Positions 1 to 9,100 of a DNA stretch of 18,971 nucleotides are shown here, in pieces. The notes under the pieces are model-generated. The model did no database searches and was not told where the DNA came from. It saw only the letters and a list, made by a program, of their open reading frames with translations. Source of the stretch: CAZLYK01 sp964563495 (GTDB lineage Bacteria; Acidobacteriota; Blastocatellia; RBC074); the NCBI GenBank assembly GCA_964563495.1, contig CAZLYK010000105.1, positions 1 to 18,971 on the forward strand, read 5' to 3'. Numbering within the stretch: position 1 is the stretch's first letter; every line of letters begins with the position of its first letter. The position numbers and the translations under genes are program-made.

Positions 1-20
1 GCAGGCCGTAAACGGCCTGC
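1..20. repeat. 9-bp perfect inverted repeat (hairpin), downstream of the GH43 gene
   Basis: Positions 1-9 and 12-20 are perfect reverse complements around a 2-base centre (or 8 bp around a TAAA loop). The hairpin lies about 40 bases beyond the stop codon of the minus-strand GH43 gene. It could be part of a terminator, but no T-run is visible because the window ends here. It could also be a REP-like intergenic palindrome. A smaller GCCGC/GCGGC hairpin follows at 33-45. Confidence 0.5.
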
Positions 21-62
21 CTAAATTCAAATGCCGCTACGCGGCTGAGCAGTTACTTGGAC

Positions 63-1580
63 TTACGGGGTTTTGAGCAACCAACGCTGCTTCTCGACTT
101 TGGGATCAAATTTGGCAAGAGTGGCGAAACTGCTGCCAACAGCCGAAAGCGCAAACACATCTTTCGTGCTGGGGACTGCCTTGGGCATGATTCGCCAACT
201 GCCATCTGCCAGCTGGTCAAAACGCCAAAGCTGTTCGGGGCCTCCGGTGAAGTCGGGTAACACGACGAGTTCCGCGCCGTCAGTGGCGGCCAGTGTCCGC
301 TTCGTCCCCGCAATGGTGATTTTGAAATAGGGCGAGCCAAGATAACCACCAGCATTGGCCGCGTTGGCGACTGGCTCAATCGTCCACTTCTGTTGCGCCT
401 GACACAGATAGTTGCCCATGCGCACGTCAATGTTACCTGCCGGCCATTTCGTCGAAACCTCCGTGACATCTTGTGTCGGAATCGGTTTGCCAGTGCCTGC
501 GAAAATTCCGCCTCCAGTGCCGGGCGGCGGGCCAGTATTACCGCCAGAGCCTCCTGGCGGCGGACCGCGTCGCACAGGTCTGCCGCCTACGGGAAATCCT
601 TCCACGGCAAGTTCGAGAGCAGTCCCGGTGCGCAGGGATTCGACCTGATACGCGCCTTCCTTCAAGTTTTCACCGGCGACGGGCCAACCGTCTTTCCACT
701 GCAATGGGCGAATATCGAGTACGCTCGCGCCGCCCCTATCCAGGTCGGCTTCATAGTGAAGTGAGAATCTTTGCACACCATCGCCGAGATTGAACAGGCC
801 GAAGTGGCCGGGCCCGATCACACGTCCAGATGACCCAACAAAAAGCTTGCCTCCGCCTTGAATCATGTCTACACCCATGTTGTCTATGAAAGGCCCAGTT
901 ACCTTCTTCGCGCGACCGACGCGAATGTTATAGCCAGAGTCAGCGCCCCGGCAGCAACTGCCATGCGTGAGGAGCAGGTAATACCAGCCATCGTGATAAA
1001 TCATGATCGAGGCTTCGCCGTTGATCGCAATGTTGCGGGGCTTTTCCGCTGGATTGAGCCGCTTGCCCGTCTTGGGATCAAGCTCCACCAGCCGGATGTA
1101 GCCGAAATAGGAGCCGTAGGTGAGCCACAGCCGCTTGGTCGTCGGATCAAGCAGGACGCCCGGATCAATGGCATTGCAGTCCTCGACGCCGTCAGAAGAG
1201 GCCACGACGCCGCCCTCTTCCCATTTGTAGTCAGGCGAATTCGGATCAAGCGTTTTGTTCGTGAGCAGGTTGATGTCCGCCTTCGTCGGCCCGCTGTTGG
1301 CGGCGATATACAAGAAATACTTGTCGCCGATATGAATCACGTCCGGAGCCAAGCCGCGCCGTGGAAGCCTCGCGCCCTGTCGCCAGGTCCAACCATCATC
1401 GGAAACGAGTGACGTTCCGCCAGTGCCGTAGGTGTAGTACTTACCGTCACAGACAACGACGGTGGAAGGATCGTGAATCCTGATTTCGCCCTCAAGCGCG
1501 AAGACAAGTGAGTCGCGGAGGAAGATTGTTGCCACCAAAATGACGATGACTGTCGCCAGGATTTTGCTCGTTTTTTTCAT
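63..1580 (-). CDS. Exported GH43 arabinan endo-1,5-alpha-L-arabinosidase-like enzyme with C-terminal beta-trefoil-like domain
   Basis: A 505-residue exported glycoside hydrolase, last gene of the arabinan cluster. Residues 1-29 form a signal peptide or N-terminal anchor. The GH43 five-bladed propeller covers about 33-300. The three expected acidic residues are visible: D37 in HDPS (base), D139 in AIDPG (pKa modulator) and E189 in NGEAS (acid). The conserved GPGH histidine (H259) is also present. Family knowledge predicts hydrolysis of alpha-1,5-arabinan or arabino-oligosaccharides. Residues about 335-365 are a Gly/Pro-rich linker. About 385-505, with QKW, LWRF and QRW motifs, resembles a ricin-type/CBM13 carbohydrate-binding beta-trefoil. 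The ATG at 1580 fits the signal peptide but has no strong Shine-Dalgarno in front, so the gene may be translated from a polycistronic message. Exact subfamily and endo/exo mode cannot be settled by eye. Confidence 0.88.
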   Translation of the reverse strand: MKKTSKILATVIVILVATIFLRDSLVFALEGEIRIHDPSTVVVCDGKYYTYGTGGTSLVSDDGWTWRQGARLPRRGLAPDVIHIGDKYFLYIAANSGPTKADINLLTNKTLDPNSPDYKWEEGGVVASSDGVEDCNAIDPGVLLDPTTKRLWLTYGSYFGYIRLVELDPKTGKRLNPAEKPRNIAINGEASIMIYHDGWYYLLLTHGSCCRGADSGYNIRVGRAKKVTGPFIDNMGVDMIQGGGKLFVGSSGRVIGPGHFGLFNLGDGVQRFSLHYEADLDRGGASVLDIRPLQWKDGWPVAGENLKEGAYQVESLRTGTALELAVEGFPVGGRPVRRGPPPGGSGGNTGPPPGTGGGIFAGTGKPIPTQDVTEVSTKWPAGNIDVRMGNYLCQAQQKWTIEPVANAANAGGYLGSPYFKITIAGTKRTLAATDGAELVVLPDFTGGPEQLWRFDQLADGSWRIMPKAVPSTKDVFALSAVGSSFATLAKFDPKVEKQRWLLKTP

Positions 1581-1666
1581 AGGACTTGTGCGATTTGCAA
1601 ATTAAAGAACTGCCACCAAGCGGGCCGTCGCATTGCAGACAGTGTACCCGCATAGCTCGGCTGGCA

Positions 1667-2743
1667 CTACTTACAGGTTTTCTCGAAGCAGAGATGCTTG
1701 CTGAAAAAGGGCATGACGTAGTTCTGAAAACGCACGGCTACTGCGCTGGTATGAGTGCCTTGATACAACTCGAAGCTGTTCGCAATACCATATTTATCCA
1801 ACACCTCGTGCAGCTTGCCTGAATCAACGCGTAGCCCATCCTTGTCGCCCACATCAATTGAGATCGCACGGTACTGGCGGAGATTGCCGATGTATTGGTC
1901 AATCAATGCGAGCGGTGCATTCGCCGCGAATTTCGCCAAAACATCCGGCTGCGTTTCGCCACCTTTTCGCGGAAGGTCAAGATACAGCGGAGGATTCTTC
2001 GGATTTGGCGCCCACGCAGCCGCAGCGGCGAGTTGAGCACGAGCGCCGAATGGCAACTTGGCTGAATCTTCGGGCGTCTTCACGGCTTCCAGCGTTTTTT
2101 CCATTTCCGCATTCACCGGTCCGGCTTGCCGCGGAGATAAGCAACACGGACTCATGATGTACAAGCTGCAAAACACATCCGCATGCTTCATGCCGATGCG
2201 CGTCGCGCCGTACCCTCCCATCGAGTGACCAACCAGTCCACGGCTCCGCCGGTTTGGAAGCGTGCGGTAATGCGCGTCAATGTAGGCCACTACATCGCGC
2301 GCGATAAAGTTCTCAAAATCTCCGGTAGTGACTGAACTCGAATACATCGAACCATTGTGGATGGTCTTAGAATCGGGCAACACGACGATCATTTCATTCG
2401 CGCCCTGGGCAAACGCACCCTCGATGGTTTGCGGCACGTGGATTTCCTTGCTCCATTGTTCCGCGCCAATGGAATACCCGTGCAGGGCATAGACGACCGG
2501 ATAACGCCGAGACTTTTGCTTGTCGTAACTCGGCGGCAAAAACACCAGGACATCGCGATCAACCGCGTCACCTTCCAGGTTCCCTTCCAGATTTGTTCCG
2601 TGAATCTTGATGCGTTCTACCTTCACAGGCTTTGCATCTGGTACGACCGGAGGTACTTCGGTTTGTACCTGTGCCGCAACCGGTATCGCGAACGTAACTG
2701 CTAGAATCAGCGTCATGACACAATCGAATCTCATCTCTCTCAT
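1667..2743 (-). CDS. Exported esterase-D-family alpha/beta hydrolase
   Basis: A 358-residue secreted serine esterase of the putative esterase family (PF00756; CE1, tributyrin and S-formylglutathione hydrolase-like). A signal peptide ends at about residue 25 (PVAAQ). The nucleophile is S174 in GHSMGG. D300 or D302 in the DVGDKD stretch and H331 in QGTHTS complete a plausible catalytic triad. An AAGGA Shine-Dalgarno lies 5 bases before the ATG at 2743 and supports this start. The gene lies 65 bases downstream of the preceding esterase and 86 bases upstream of the GH43 gene, all on the same strand, so it is probably co-transcribed. By context it likely removes acetyl, feruloyl or similar esters from arabinose-containing side chains. 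The true acyl substrate is not visible in the sequence. Confidence 0.87.
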   Translation of the reverse strand: MREMRFDCVMTLILAVTFAIPVAAQVQTEVPPVVPDAKPVKVERIKIHGTNLEGNLEGDAVDRDVLVFLPPSYDKQKSRRYPVVYALHGYSIGAEQWSKEIHVPQTIEGAFAQGANEMIVVLPDSKTIHNGSMYSSSVTTGDFENFIARDVVAYIDAHYRTLPNRRSRGLVGHSMGGYGATRIGMKHADVFCSLYIMSPCCLSPRQAGPVNAEMEKTLEAVKTPEDSAKLPFGARAQLAAAAAWAPNPKNPPLYLDLPRKGGETQPDVLAKFAANAPLALIDQYIGNLRQYRAISIDVGDKDGLRVDSGKLHEVLDKYGIANSFELYQGTHTSAVAVRFQNYVMPFFSKHLCFEKTCK

Positions 2744-2808
2744 AGTTGTCCTTATCGCTCAGCAATGCTGTGTTAGTTTTGGGGCGCCGTTCGGCAACAA
2801 GCAGCGGC

Positions 2809-4008
2809 TTATCGAAACAGCCTTGGAGCAAAGTCTTTCAGATCGCGCCGCCACGTTTGCCATTCGTGGTCTGTGCCCGGAGATTCGTAATAAACGTGCT
2901 GAATCTTTGCCTCCAATAACGAGGTATGAAGTTGCTGCAATCCCGCGCGCATTCTCTCCGGCTCTACCGTTCCGACACCGATCCAGAGCAAGTGGACTTT
3001 CTTGGAGAACGCGGCAGGATCGGCAAAGGCCCCGTGATAATCTGTCTTGGGATCAAGTTTCCGGCCTCCAAGCATTCCGCCCGCACCACTGAATCCACCG
3101 ATGTAGGAAAAGAGATCGAGATGATTGAGCGTGATCTGGAACGTCTGCATTCCTCCCATCGAAAGCCCCGCCATCGCCCGGTGATCGCGATCGGGAAGCG
3201 TCCGGTACGTCTTGTCAATGAATGGAATCAAAGCCTGAGTAACATCGTCTTCGAACGCCGAGATCATCTCCTGCATCGCCTTCATTCTTTCGGGAGAAGT
3301 AGGAGGGCCAGTCACCACAGGCGCAGGCTGTCCAGCGCGTCGAGCGTAGCCGTAGGCCATCACGACAATCATTGGCTTGCACTTTCCTTCGGCGAGCAGA
3401 TTGTCCAGAATGAAATTGGCACGCCCCTGCCGAATCCATCCCGTCTCATCTTCGCCGCCGCCATGCTGCAAATAAAGCACGGGAAAGCGCTGCTTGGTTT
3501 GTGTCTCGTAACTCGGCGGCAGATAGACCAGCGCGTGCCGCCAACTGCCTGTTACTATTGAGTTATACCAAACCTCGCGCACTTGGCCGTGCGGCACATC
3601 TTGAATCGCATAATAGGTCGAACCCGGCTCCGGCACTTCAACGGCGCTGGCGTACTTGCCGCCGCCAAAAAAGGACTGGCTGCCCGTGTCGCTGACGTCC
3701 GCGCCATCAACTACGAAGTTGTAGTAATGCAAACCTGGGACAAGCGGAGGCGTTGTGAATGTCCAGAATCCATCCGTCTGTTTCTCCATTTCGGCTTTGG
3801 GGCCGCTCCAGAAATTTATCCTGACCTTACTGGCGTCGGGGGCTTTCACGCGTAGCTGAACTCGCCCAGTCCTATCCACCTTGGGATATTCGGCGCCCCA
3901 GACGTTAGTTGTCGCAGGCTGAAAATCGCCCGCCTCTTGTCCATAACAGAACCCCGCAAAAAGTGCCCAACCTAGACCTGCGAATAGAATGATCCCAAAA
4001 CGCTTCAT
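2809..4008 (-). CDS. Exported CE1-like (feruloyl) esterase with N-terminal E-set domain
   Basis: A 399-residue secreted hydrolase. A signal peptide (about 1-23, ending CYGQ) is followed by an immunoglobulin-like E-set/CBM48-type domain at about 35-125, shown by the RVKAPDASKV and PGLHYYNFVVDG motifs. The esterase-D catalytic domain covers about 140-399. The nucleophile is S283 in GLSMGG and the histidine is H381 in GTDHEW; the acid is probably near the GVGTVEPE stretch. This layout is known from bacterial feruloyl and acetyl-xylan esterases. A perfect AGGAG lies 7 bases before the ATG at 4008. It sits between the GH51 gene and a second, non-identical esterase, suggesting two de-esterification activities in one operon. 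Feruloyl specificity is inferred from family and context only. Confidence 0.87.
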   Translation of the reverse strand: MKRFGIILFAGLGWALFAGFCYGQEAGDFQPATTNVWGAEYPKVDRTGRVQLRVKAPDASKVRINFWSGPKAEMEKQTDGFWTFTTPPLVPGLHYYNFVVDGADVSDTGSQSFFGGGKYASAVEVPEPGSTYYAIQDVPHGQVREVWYNSIVTGSWRHALVYLPPSYETQTKQRFPVLYLQHGGGEDETGWIRQGRANFILDNLLAEGKCKPMIVVMAYGYARRAGQPAPVVTGPPTSPERMKAMQEMISAFEDDVTQALIPFIDKTYRTLPDRDHRAMAGLSMGGMQTFQITLNHLDLFSYIGGFSGAGGMLGGRKLDPKTDYHGAFADPAAFSKKVHLLWIGVGTVEPERMRAGLQQLHTSLLEAKIQHVYYESPGTDHEWQTWRRDLKDFAPRLFR

Positions 4009-4086
4009 CTGGCTTCTCCTTGTTCATTTCTTGAATTGAGCTACGTTGTAGTTCGAGGCACAGCGCCTCACGCTTCCCACCGCCAT

Positions 4087-4269
4087 TCAGTCCTTGATCC
4101 TGTATCCCAGGAGCGAGAGCATCTTCTCAGCGTAACGCTTGCCGAAGTGCCTATACCCTTCCGCCTTGAAATGTAGGTGATCGCCGTTGCACGGCAAACC
4201 CGCCGAAGAAATGACATAGGAATTGGAAAGAACAACACCAGCTTCATTTTCATGACGGTCGCCCCCAAG
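4087..4269 (-). pseudogene. C-terminal remnant of an SGNH/sialate O-acetylesterase-like carbohydrate esterase
   Basis: Directly after the TAG stop of the GH51 gene, and in the same reading frame, 60 codons run to a TGA at 4087-4089. They read as the C-terminal end of an SGNH-type carbohydrate acetylesterase (CE6/sialate O-acetylesterase group). Recognisable parts are SNSYVISSAGLPCNGDHLHF, holding the catalytic D-x-x-H, then KAEGYRHFGKRYAEKM. No start codon or N-terminal catalytic serine block exists, so about 80% of the gene is missing. The fragment lies within the operon between GH51 and the CE1-like esterase. It suggests that an acetylesterase gene was lost by deletion. Confidence 0.7.
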
Positions 4270-5829
4270 CTATTTCAACCGCAGCCGCAAAATGGTCAGC
4301 GAATGCGCGGGGAAGGTGTAATTGAATCCGTTGTTTTCAACCGTCGCGGTTATGTTGCGTGTGACGGGGCGGACTTTCTTATCGTCACCGAACGTGTGCG
4401 TCGCTTTCAGATCGAGATGATTCAGTTCCCAAACACCGACTGCGCTTGTCATTTGGCCTTCCTGATTATCAATGCGTGTCGTAATGTCTTTGTCCTTGCT
4501 GCGATTCAGCACGTTGACGTAGATCGTTTTCTCGGCGGCGTTGTAAGTCGTCGAAACATCCAGGTAACGCAGCGGCGGGCGATTGCCGACTTTGTAAGTT
4601 GGCGCGGAAACAAACGTCTCCAACGACTGGTTGCCTTTCTGTTTGGAAAATTCGACCAGCGGGAAATAGATCGTTTGCAAAAACAGCCCTTGTTTATTGG
4701 TTGTGATCGGCGCGATGACGTTGACCATCTGGGCAAGGTTCGCCATCTTGACCACATCGGCGCGGCGGAAAAACGAGTTGAAGAACATTCCCATCGCCAG
4801 CGCGTCTTCAAAGTTGTAGACCTCTTCGAGCTTTTTCTCGTTGAAGGCTCGATACCAGACGTTCCATTCGTCGTAGGCGATGTAAATCGGACGCGGGGTT
4901 TGCTGACGGTTTTGCGCTTCCTTAATCTGGCTGGCCGTGACATCAATGTAATTGTCAATCGTTTGCGACCACGCCATGAATTTCTCGAAATCGTTATCGC
5001 GGTTGTTGATGTAAGTGTGAATGGCGATGTAATCGGCTTGATTGCGGAGCGTATTCAACACGGTGCGATTCCAATGCATCCAGTCTGCCGTTGGTCCGTA
5101 ATTGCTCGATCCGCTGGCAATCAACTTAATGCTGGAATCGGTTGAGCGCATGGATTTGCCGGCTTCGAGCGCGAATTTGGAATACTCTTCGGCGTTTTTG
5201 TGACCGAGTTGCCAGGGGCCGTCAATTTCATTGCCGAGCGCCCAGTATTTGACTTTGTAAGGTTTATCGCGTCCGTTCTTGCGACGTTGATCTGCCCAAT
5301 AAGTGTTTTTTTCTACGTTGCAGTATTCAACCCAATGACGCGCATCATCAATCGTGCCCAAGCCCAGATTGATGCAGATGTAAGGCTCCGCACCAATTAC
5401 CTCGCAATATTTCAAAAACTCATCCGTGCCGAAGCGATTGCTTTCCAAGTCATTCCAGGCCAGATCCATTCGCACCGGACGTTGATCTTTCGGGCCGATG
5501 CCGTCTTTCCAGTTGTAACCTGAGGCAAAATTACCCCCCGGCCAACGCAGGATCGAAACGTTCAATTGCTTGACCGCGTCGATCACGTCTTTGCGATAGC
5601 CGTCTTTGTCCGACAGCGGGCTGCCTTCTTCGTAAACCCCGCCGTAAATCATTCGCCCCAGATGCTCGGCGAAGTTGCCAAACAGGTGCGGATGGATTTC
5701 GCCGATGGTGCGATCAATGTCTATCTTGATGCGCGCTTGCGGGGTTTGGCCTTTGACGGAAGGCAAGCTGCTGCACAGCAGGCAAGCGACGGCGACAATG
5801 GTCAACAAGCGCGTTGTAAGTGTGCGCAT
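4270..5829 (-). CDS. Exported GH51 alpha-L-arabinofuranosidase
   Basis: A 519-residue secreted enzyme that removes terminal alpha-L-arabinofuranosyl groups from arabinan or arabinoxylan (family knowledge). A Sec signal peptide covers about 1-27. The (beta/alpha)8 barrel starts with HPHLFGNFAEHLG and includes the typical LRWPGGNF motif. The acid/base is E201 in ALGNEIDG and the nucleophile is E321 in AYDEWNVWY. A C-terminal beta-sandwich runs to residue 519, and the length is normal for the family. An AAGGAG lies 7 bases before the ATG at 5829. It is the first gene of the minus-strand cluster, behind a leader with its own palindrome (5867-5876). The coding frame continues past its TAG into an esterase remnant. 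Confidence 0.93.
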   Translation of the reverse strand: MRTLTTRLLTIVAVACLLCSSLPSVKGQTPQARIKIDIDRTIGEIHPHLFGNFAEHLGRMIYGGVYEEGSPLSDKDGYRKDVIDAVKQLNVSILRWPGGNFASGYNWKDGIGPKDQRPVRMDLAWNDLESNRFGTDEFLKYCEVIGAEPYICINLGLGTIDDARHWVEYCNVEKNTYWADQRRKNGRDKPYKVKYWALGNEIDGPWQLGHKNAEEYSKFALEAGKSMRSTDSSIKLIASGSSNYGPTADWMHWNRTVLNTLRNQADYIAIHTYINNRDNDFEKFMAWSQTIDNYIDVTASQIKEAQNRQQTPRPIYIAYDEWNVWYRAFNEKKLEEVYNFEDALAMGMFFNSFFRRADVVKMANLAQMVNVIAPITTNKQGLFLQTIYFPLVEFSKQKGNQSLETFVSAPTYKVGNRPPLRYLDVSTTYNAAEKTIYVNVLNRSKDKDITTRIDNQEGQMTSAVGVWELNHLDLKATHTFGDDKKVRPVTRNITATVENNGFNYTFPAHSLTILRLRLK

Positions 5830-5866
5830 GAATATTCTCCTTGTTGATGTCGTATGCGATATTTTT

Positions 5867-5876
5867 GGTAGCTACC
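5867..5876. promoter_or_regulatory. Candidate operator: 10-bp palindrome in the GH51 leader
   Basis: GGTAGCTACC is a perfect palindrome lying about 37 bases upstream of the GH51 start codon, in the only long non-coding stretch before the arabinan operon. Its position suits an operator for a dimeric regulator. No second copy was found beside the receptor or regulator, and no promoter boxes can be assigned securely, so this is only a candidate. Confidence 0.25.
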
Positions 5877-5955
5877 GAAGTCTGTATTTCTTCAACTTCC
5901 CCTCAGAAACCCCAAGCGCCGTGTTCGCCAAGTAGAGGGAAATCCAATAACAATA

Positions 5956-5974
5956 CCGCGAGCCCCTATCGCGG
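5956..5974. repeat. Small inverted repeat in the GH51 upstream region
   Basis: CCGCGA (5956-5961) and TCGCGG (5969-5974) pair around a 7-base loop. The stretch 5830-6128 otherwise holds no gene. It must carry the promoter of the arabinan operon, or readthrough from the receptor gene must be used, but no convincing sigma-factor boxes are visible. Confidence 0.3.
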
Positions 5975-6029
5975 CAATATTAGGTTATCACCTACTTCGG
6001 AGTCCAATTACTAGCTCCCAACTTTAGCT

Positions 6030-6071
6030 AAAAAAATGGTGAGCCGCGGCTGTGGCCGCAATGCTCACCAT
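6030..6071 (-). terminator. Rho-independent terminator of the TonB receptor gene
   Basis: On the minus strand a stem is formed by 6063-6071 with 6036-6044 (9 bp). It is continued, after a small bulge, by 6055-6059 with 6046-6050 (5 bp) around a four-base loop. The stem is followed directly by seven T residues (the A-run at 6030-6036 on the plus strand). It lies about 60 bases past the receptor stop codon. It therefore separates the receptor transcript from the arabinan operon, which probably has its own promoter. A second small stem (6091-6107) sits between the stop codon and this terminator. Confidence 0.85.
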
Positions 6072-6128
6072 CCGCATGGTTGACTCCTCTCTGGCGACTG
6101 CCGCCAGCGGTTGATTCGCATCCGAGCT

Positions 6129-9100
6129 TCAGAACGAATACTTCAGTCCCAGTTGAAGCTGGCGCATCGGGATGGCCGTTGAACTAATCACGCCGAAGCC
6201 CTGATGCGCGGCATTGGAGGCGGCTCCCGGAAATGTCGGACCAGCCAGAATGTTACCGTTCGGTGCACCCCAGACAGGATGGTTGAAGACGTTGAACGCT
6301 TCCAGCCGGAACTGGAGTACGTGGCCTTCCTTATAACCCATGTGGAATTGCTTATGCACCGCCATATCAATCGATTGGAAATGCGGTGTGAGCATTGTAT
6401 TACGTCCGACATTGCCGAAGCTTCCCTGAGGCGCCACGACGAATGAGGCGGGGTCGAACCATCGTGAGGGGGTGCGGTCCGCCGCATATCCATTGCCTAC
6501 TCCTGAGAAACTGGGGCGATCGGGTAGTGGATTGTTGGTACCCGCATTATTGATACCGATGGTAAGGGTCTGCGGGACACCGCTCTGGATCGTCGTGTTC
6601 GTGCTCAGTTGCCACCCCCCGATAAATCCGTTGGCGATGGGGTTGGTAATGTCCAGGAGCTTGCCTTTGCCTACAGGCAGCTCATAGACGGCCCCGAGAA
6701 CCCAGCGATGACGCACGTCGAAGGACGACAACCCCCGCTCGCAACGCAAGCAACTGCTGTCTTGTGGAAAGAGTGTGTCGAGGCCCTGCGTGCGGGTGCC
6801 GCTGGCATTGTCAATTGATTTGGACCACGTGTAATTCGTGGTCAAGCTGATGCCTTCGCTGAAGCGCCGCGAAAGCTTCACACTGCCGGCGTTGTAGTTT
6901 CCGTTGAAACCGTCATTGACATAAGAGATGATCCCAAAATTGGCATAGGGGCGGCGCGAATTGATGCTGTTTAACGGGCCTGGGAGTGCCTGGTTGACGT
7001 TTTGGAAGCCATAAATGTGATGGCTTTGCGATCCCAGATAGCCCACTTCCAACGACCAGTTGGAGCCAAGCTGCCGTTGCACGTTCAGCAGGTACTGAAT
7101 GGTGTAAGGCGTCGCGTGACTGTAAGCGGCTGTCAATGCGAACGGCGGTGGAACTTGCACGAAGCTTCCGCTGCCGCCGGGAATCGCATTGCTCCACGTT
7201 ACCGGAAGCGCAGTTGTCGAGGTGAGGTCTACGCGGGCCGCGATATTACGCGCCATGTCGAAGTACACCGAATTGGCGATGTCTTCCATGAAGAAGATGC
7301 CAAAACCGGCACGGATCACAGTTTTATCATTGAGCGAATAGGCAACGCCGAGGCGCGGAGCGAAGCTCTTGTATTTGGTTTCCTTGAGGGCATTGTTCAG
7401 ACCGCCGCCGCAAACCGCTTTCGTGCTGGTCCAACGAATGCTCAGCCCCTCGTAAGGATCGGTGCAATTATCGCCTTGCCGCACGAAATACGGCCAATCC
7501 GCTTCCGGCACGTTCGCATTAAACTGAATCTTCGGCAGATAAACAGCGAAATAGTTGCCCAGTTTATTGGTGAAAGGCGGCGTCAGTTCGTAACGCAAAC
7601 CCAGCGACAGCGTCAGCCTGGGCGTGACCTTCCAGGTGTCGTCAATAAACGCATGGAAGACGTTGCGCTGAAATTTCGCATCGGCAATGGCGGCTGCATT
7701 GGTGGAAACGAAAATTCTCCCCAGCAGGAATTCGGCGAAGGAAAAGCCACCGTTTCCAGTTACGGGGGCTTTCGTCGCGTTTGCCTGAAAAGTAAACACC
7801 CCGCGTGAGAACTGGTTGCCCACCTGGTTGAAATTCTGCCGGTTGTATTCGCCCCCAAAGGCGAAGGTGTGCTTGCCATGGATCCAGGACACCTTATCCA
7901 CGAATTGCAGGGTGTTGTTGTTGTTGGCGAAAGGCCCATCGTTGGCGTCGCCGATTGCAGTGAACCCGCCCCCGTTAAATACGACGTTCGGAATGCCCCA
8001 GGTAATCGGATCACCCGGTTTTTGGTTCGGAATGCCGATAGCGGAAACCACATCCAAACTGCCGGCGCTGAGCGTGCCAAGCGAGTTGAAGAACCGCGTA
8101 TAACCAAACCGCGCGTCATTGACCAGGTTGGAAGTGAGGGTGCGCGTGTTGCTCCCGGTGTATTGTTCGTAATTGGTCAGCACTTTTGTCCCTGCGAGAT
8201 TTAGTCCCTGCGTGGATGTGTTTTCGTCGCCCCAGTTATATCGCCCCATCCATTGCGACTTCGGCGATTCGATGAAATCCAGCCTTAAAACAAAGCCGTC
8301 ACGATTAAACGGCTGATTACTGGTCTGCGCAAAATTGTTGGTGGTGAGCGTATTGGCGGAATTGTAGTACTTCAAAAACTTCACTGAGATCGGGTCCAAC
8401 CGGTTCGTGGGAATGATATTGCCCGCAAAGGGCTGCCCCGTGTTCGGATCGTAGATGACCGTGGAAGGGAGCAATTCGCTGAAGTCGCCGCCAAACATCT
8501 TCGTAGTCGGTACGGTAAAAGTGTTCAATACGTTCTGTCGGCGACGAAGAGCCTCATAATTCGACATGAAAAACAATCTGTCGCGCCCGTTGAAGAGTTT
8601 AGGGATCTGCACCGGCCCGTCCAGTTCGAATCCGAAGTCGTTCCACTTGAACGGATTCTTCGGCCTGGCGGAGGTGAACTGGTATTGTTTAGCGTCAAGT
8701 TTGTCGTTGCGCAGAAATTCGAAGAGAGTGCCGTGGTAGGCGTTGCCGCCCGACTTGGTGAGCACGTTCACCTGCGTGCTTTGGTGACCATACTCCGCCG
8801 GGTAAACGCCGATTTGAACCTTGAACTCCTGAATGGCGTCAATCGAGGGAAGGGCGACATACGAGTTGAAGTTCACGTCCATATTGTTGACGCCGTCGAG
8901 CGTGTAGTAATTGTAGAAGATGCGCTGCCCGCCGACGGATATCGCTTGCTGGGCGCGTTCGCCGCCCTGTCGGGCGCCCGCTTGCCCCGCGGCAGGTGCG
9001 AGTACGTTCACGTTGGGCGAAAGCGCGACGAGATTCAGATATTGTCGGCCGTTCAGCGGCAATTCAGTCACAATCTTGTTTTCGATCACGGTGCCGACAG

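Noticed and set aside
4068..4268. 66-codon minus-strand frame after the GH51 gene
   Set aside because: It overlaps the esterase relic in a different frame; the relic's frame carries recognisable protein motifs, this one does not.
4177..5145. Long plus-strand frame (322 codons) opposite the GH51 gene
   Set aside because: It lies wholly or mostly antisense to a well-supported GH51 gene with all catalytic motifs and shows no protein family features; it is a shadow frame.
7002..7808. 268-codon plus-strand frame opposite the TonB receptor
   Set aside because: Antisense to the receptor barrel, with no recognisable motifs; a composition-driven shadow frame.
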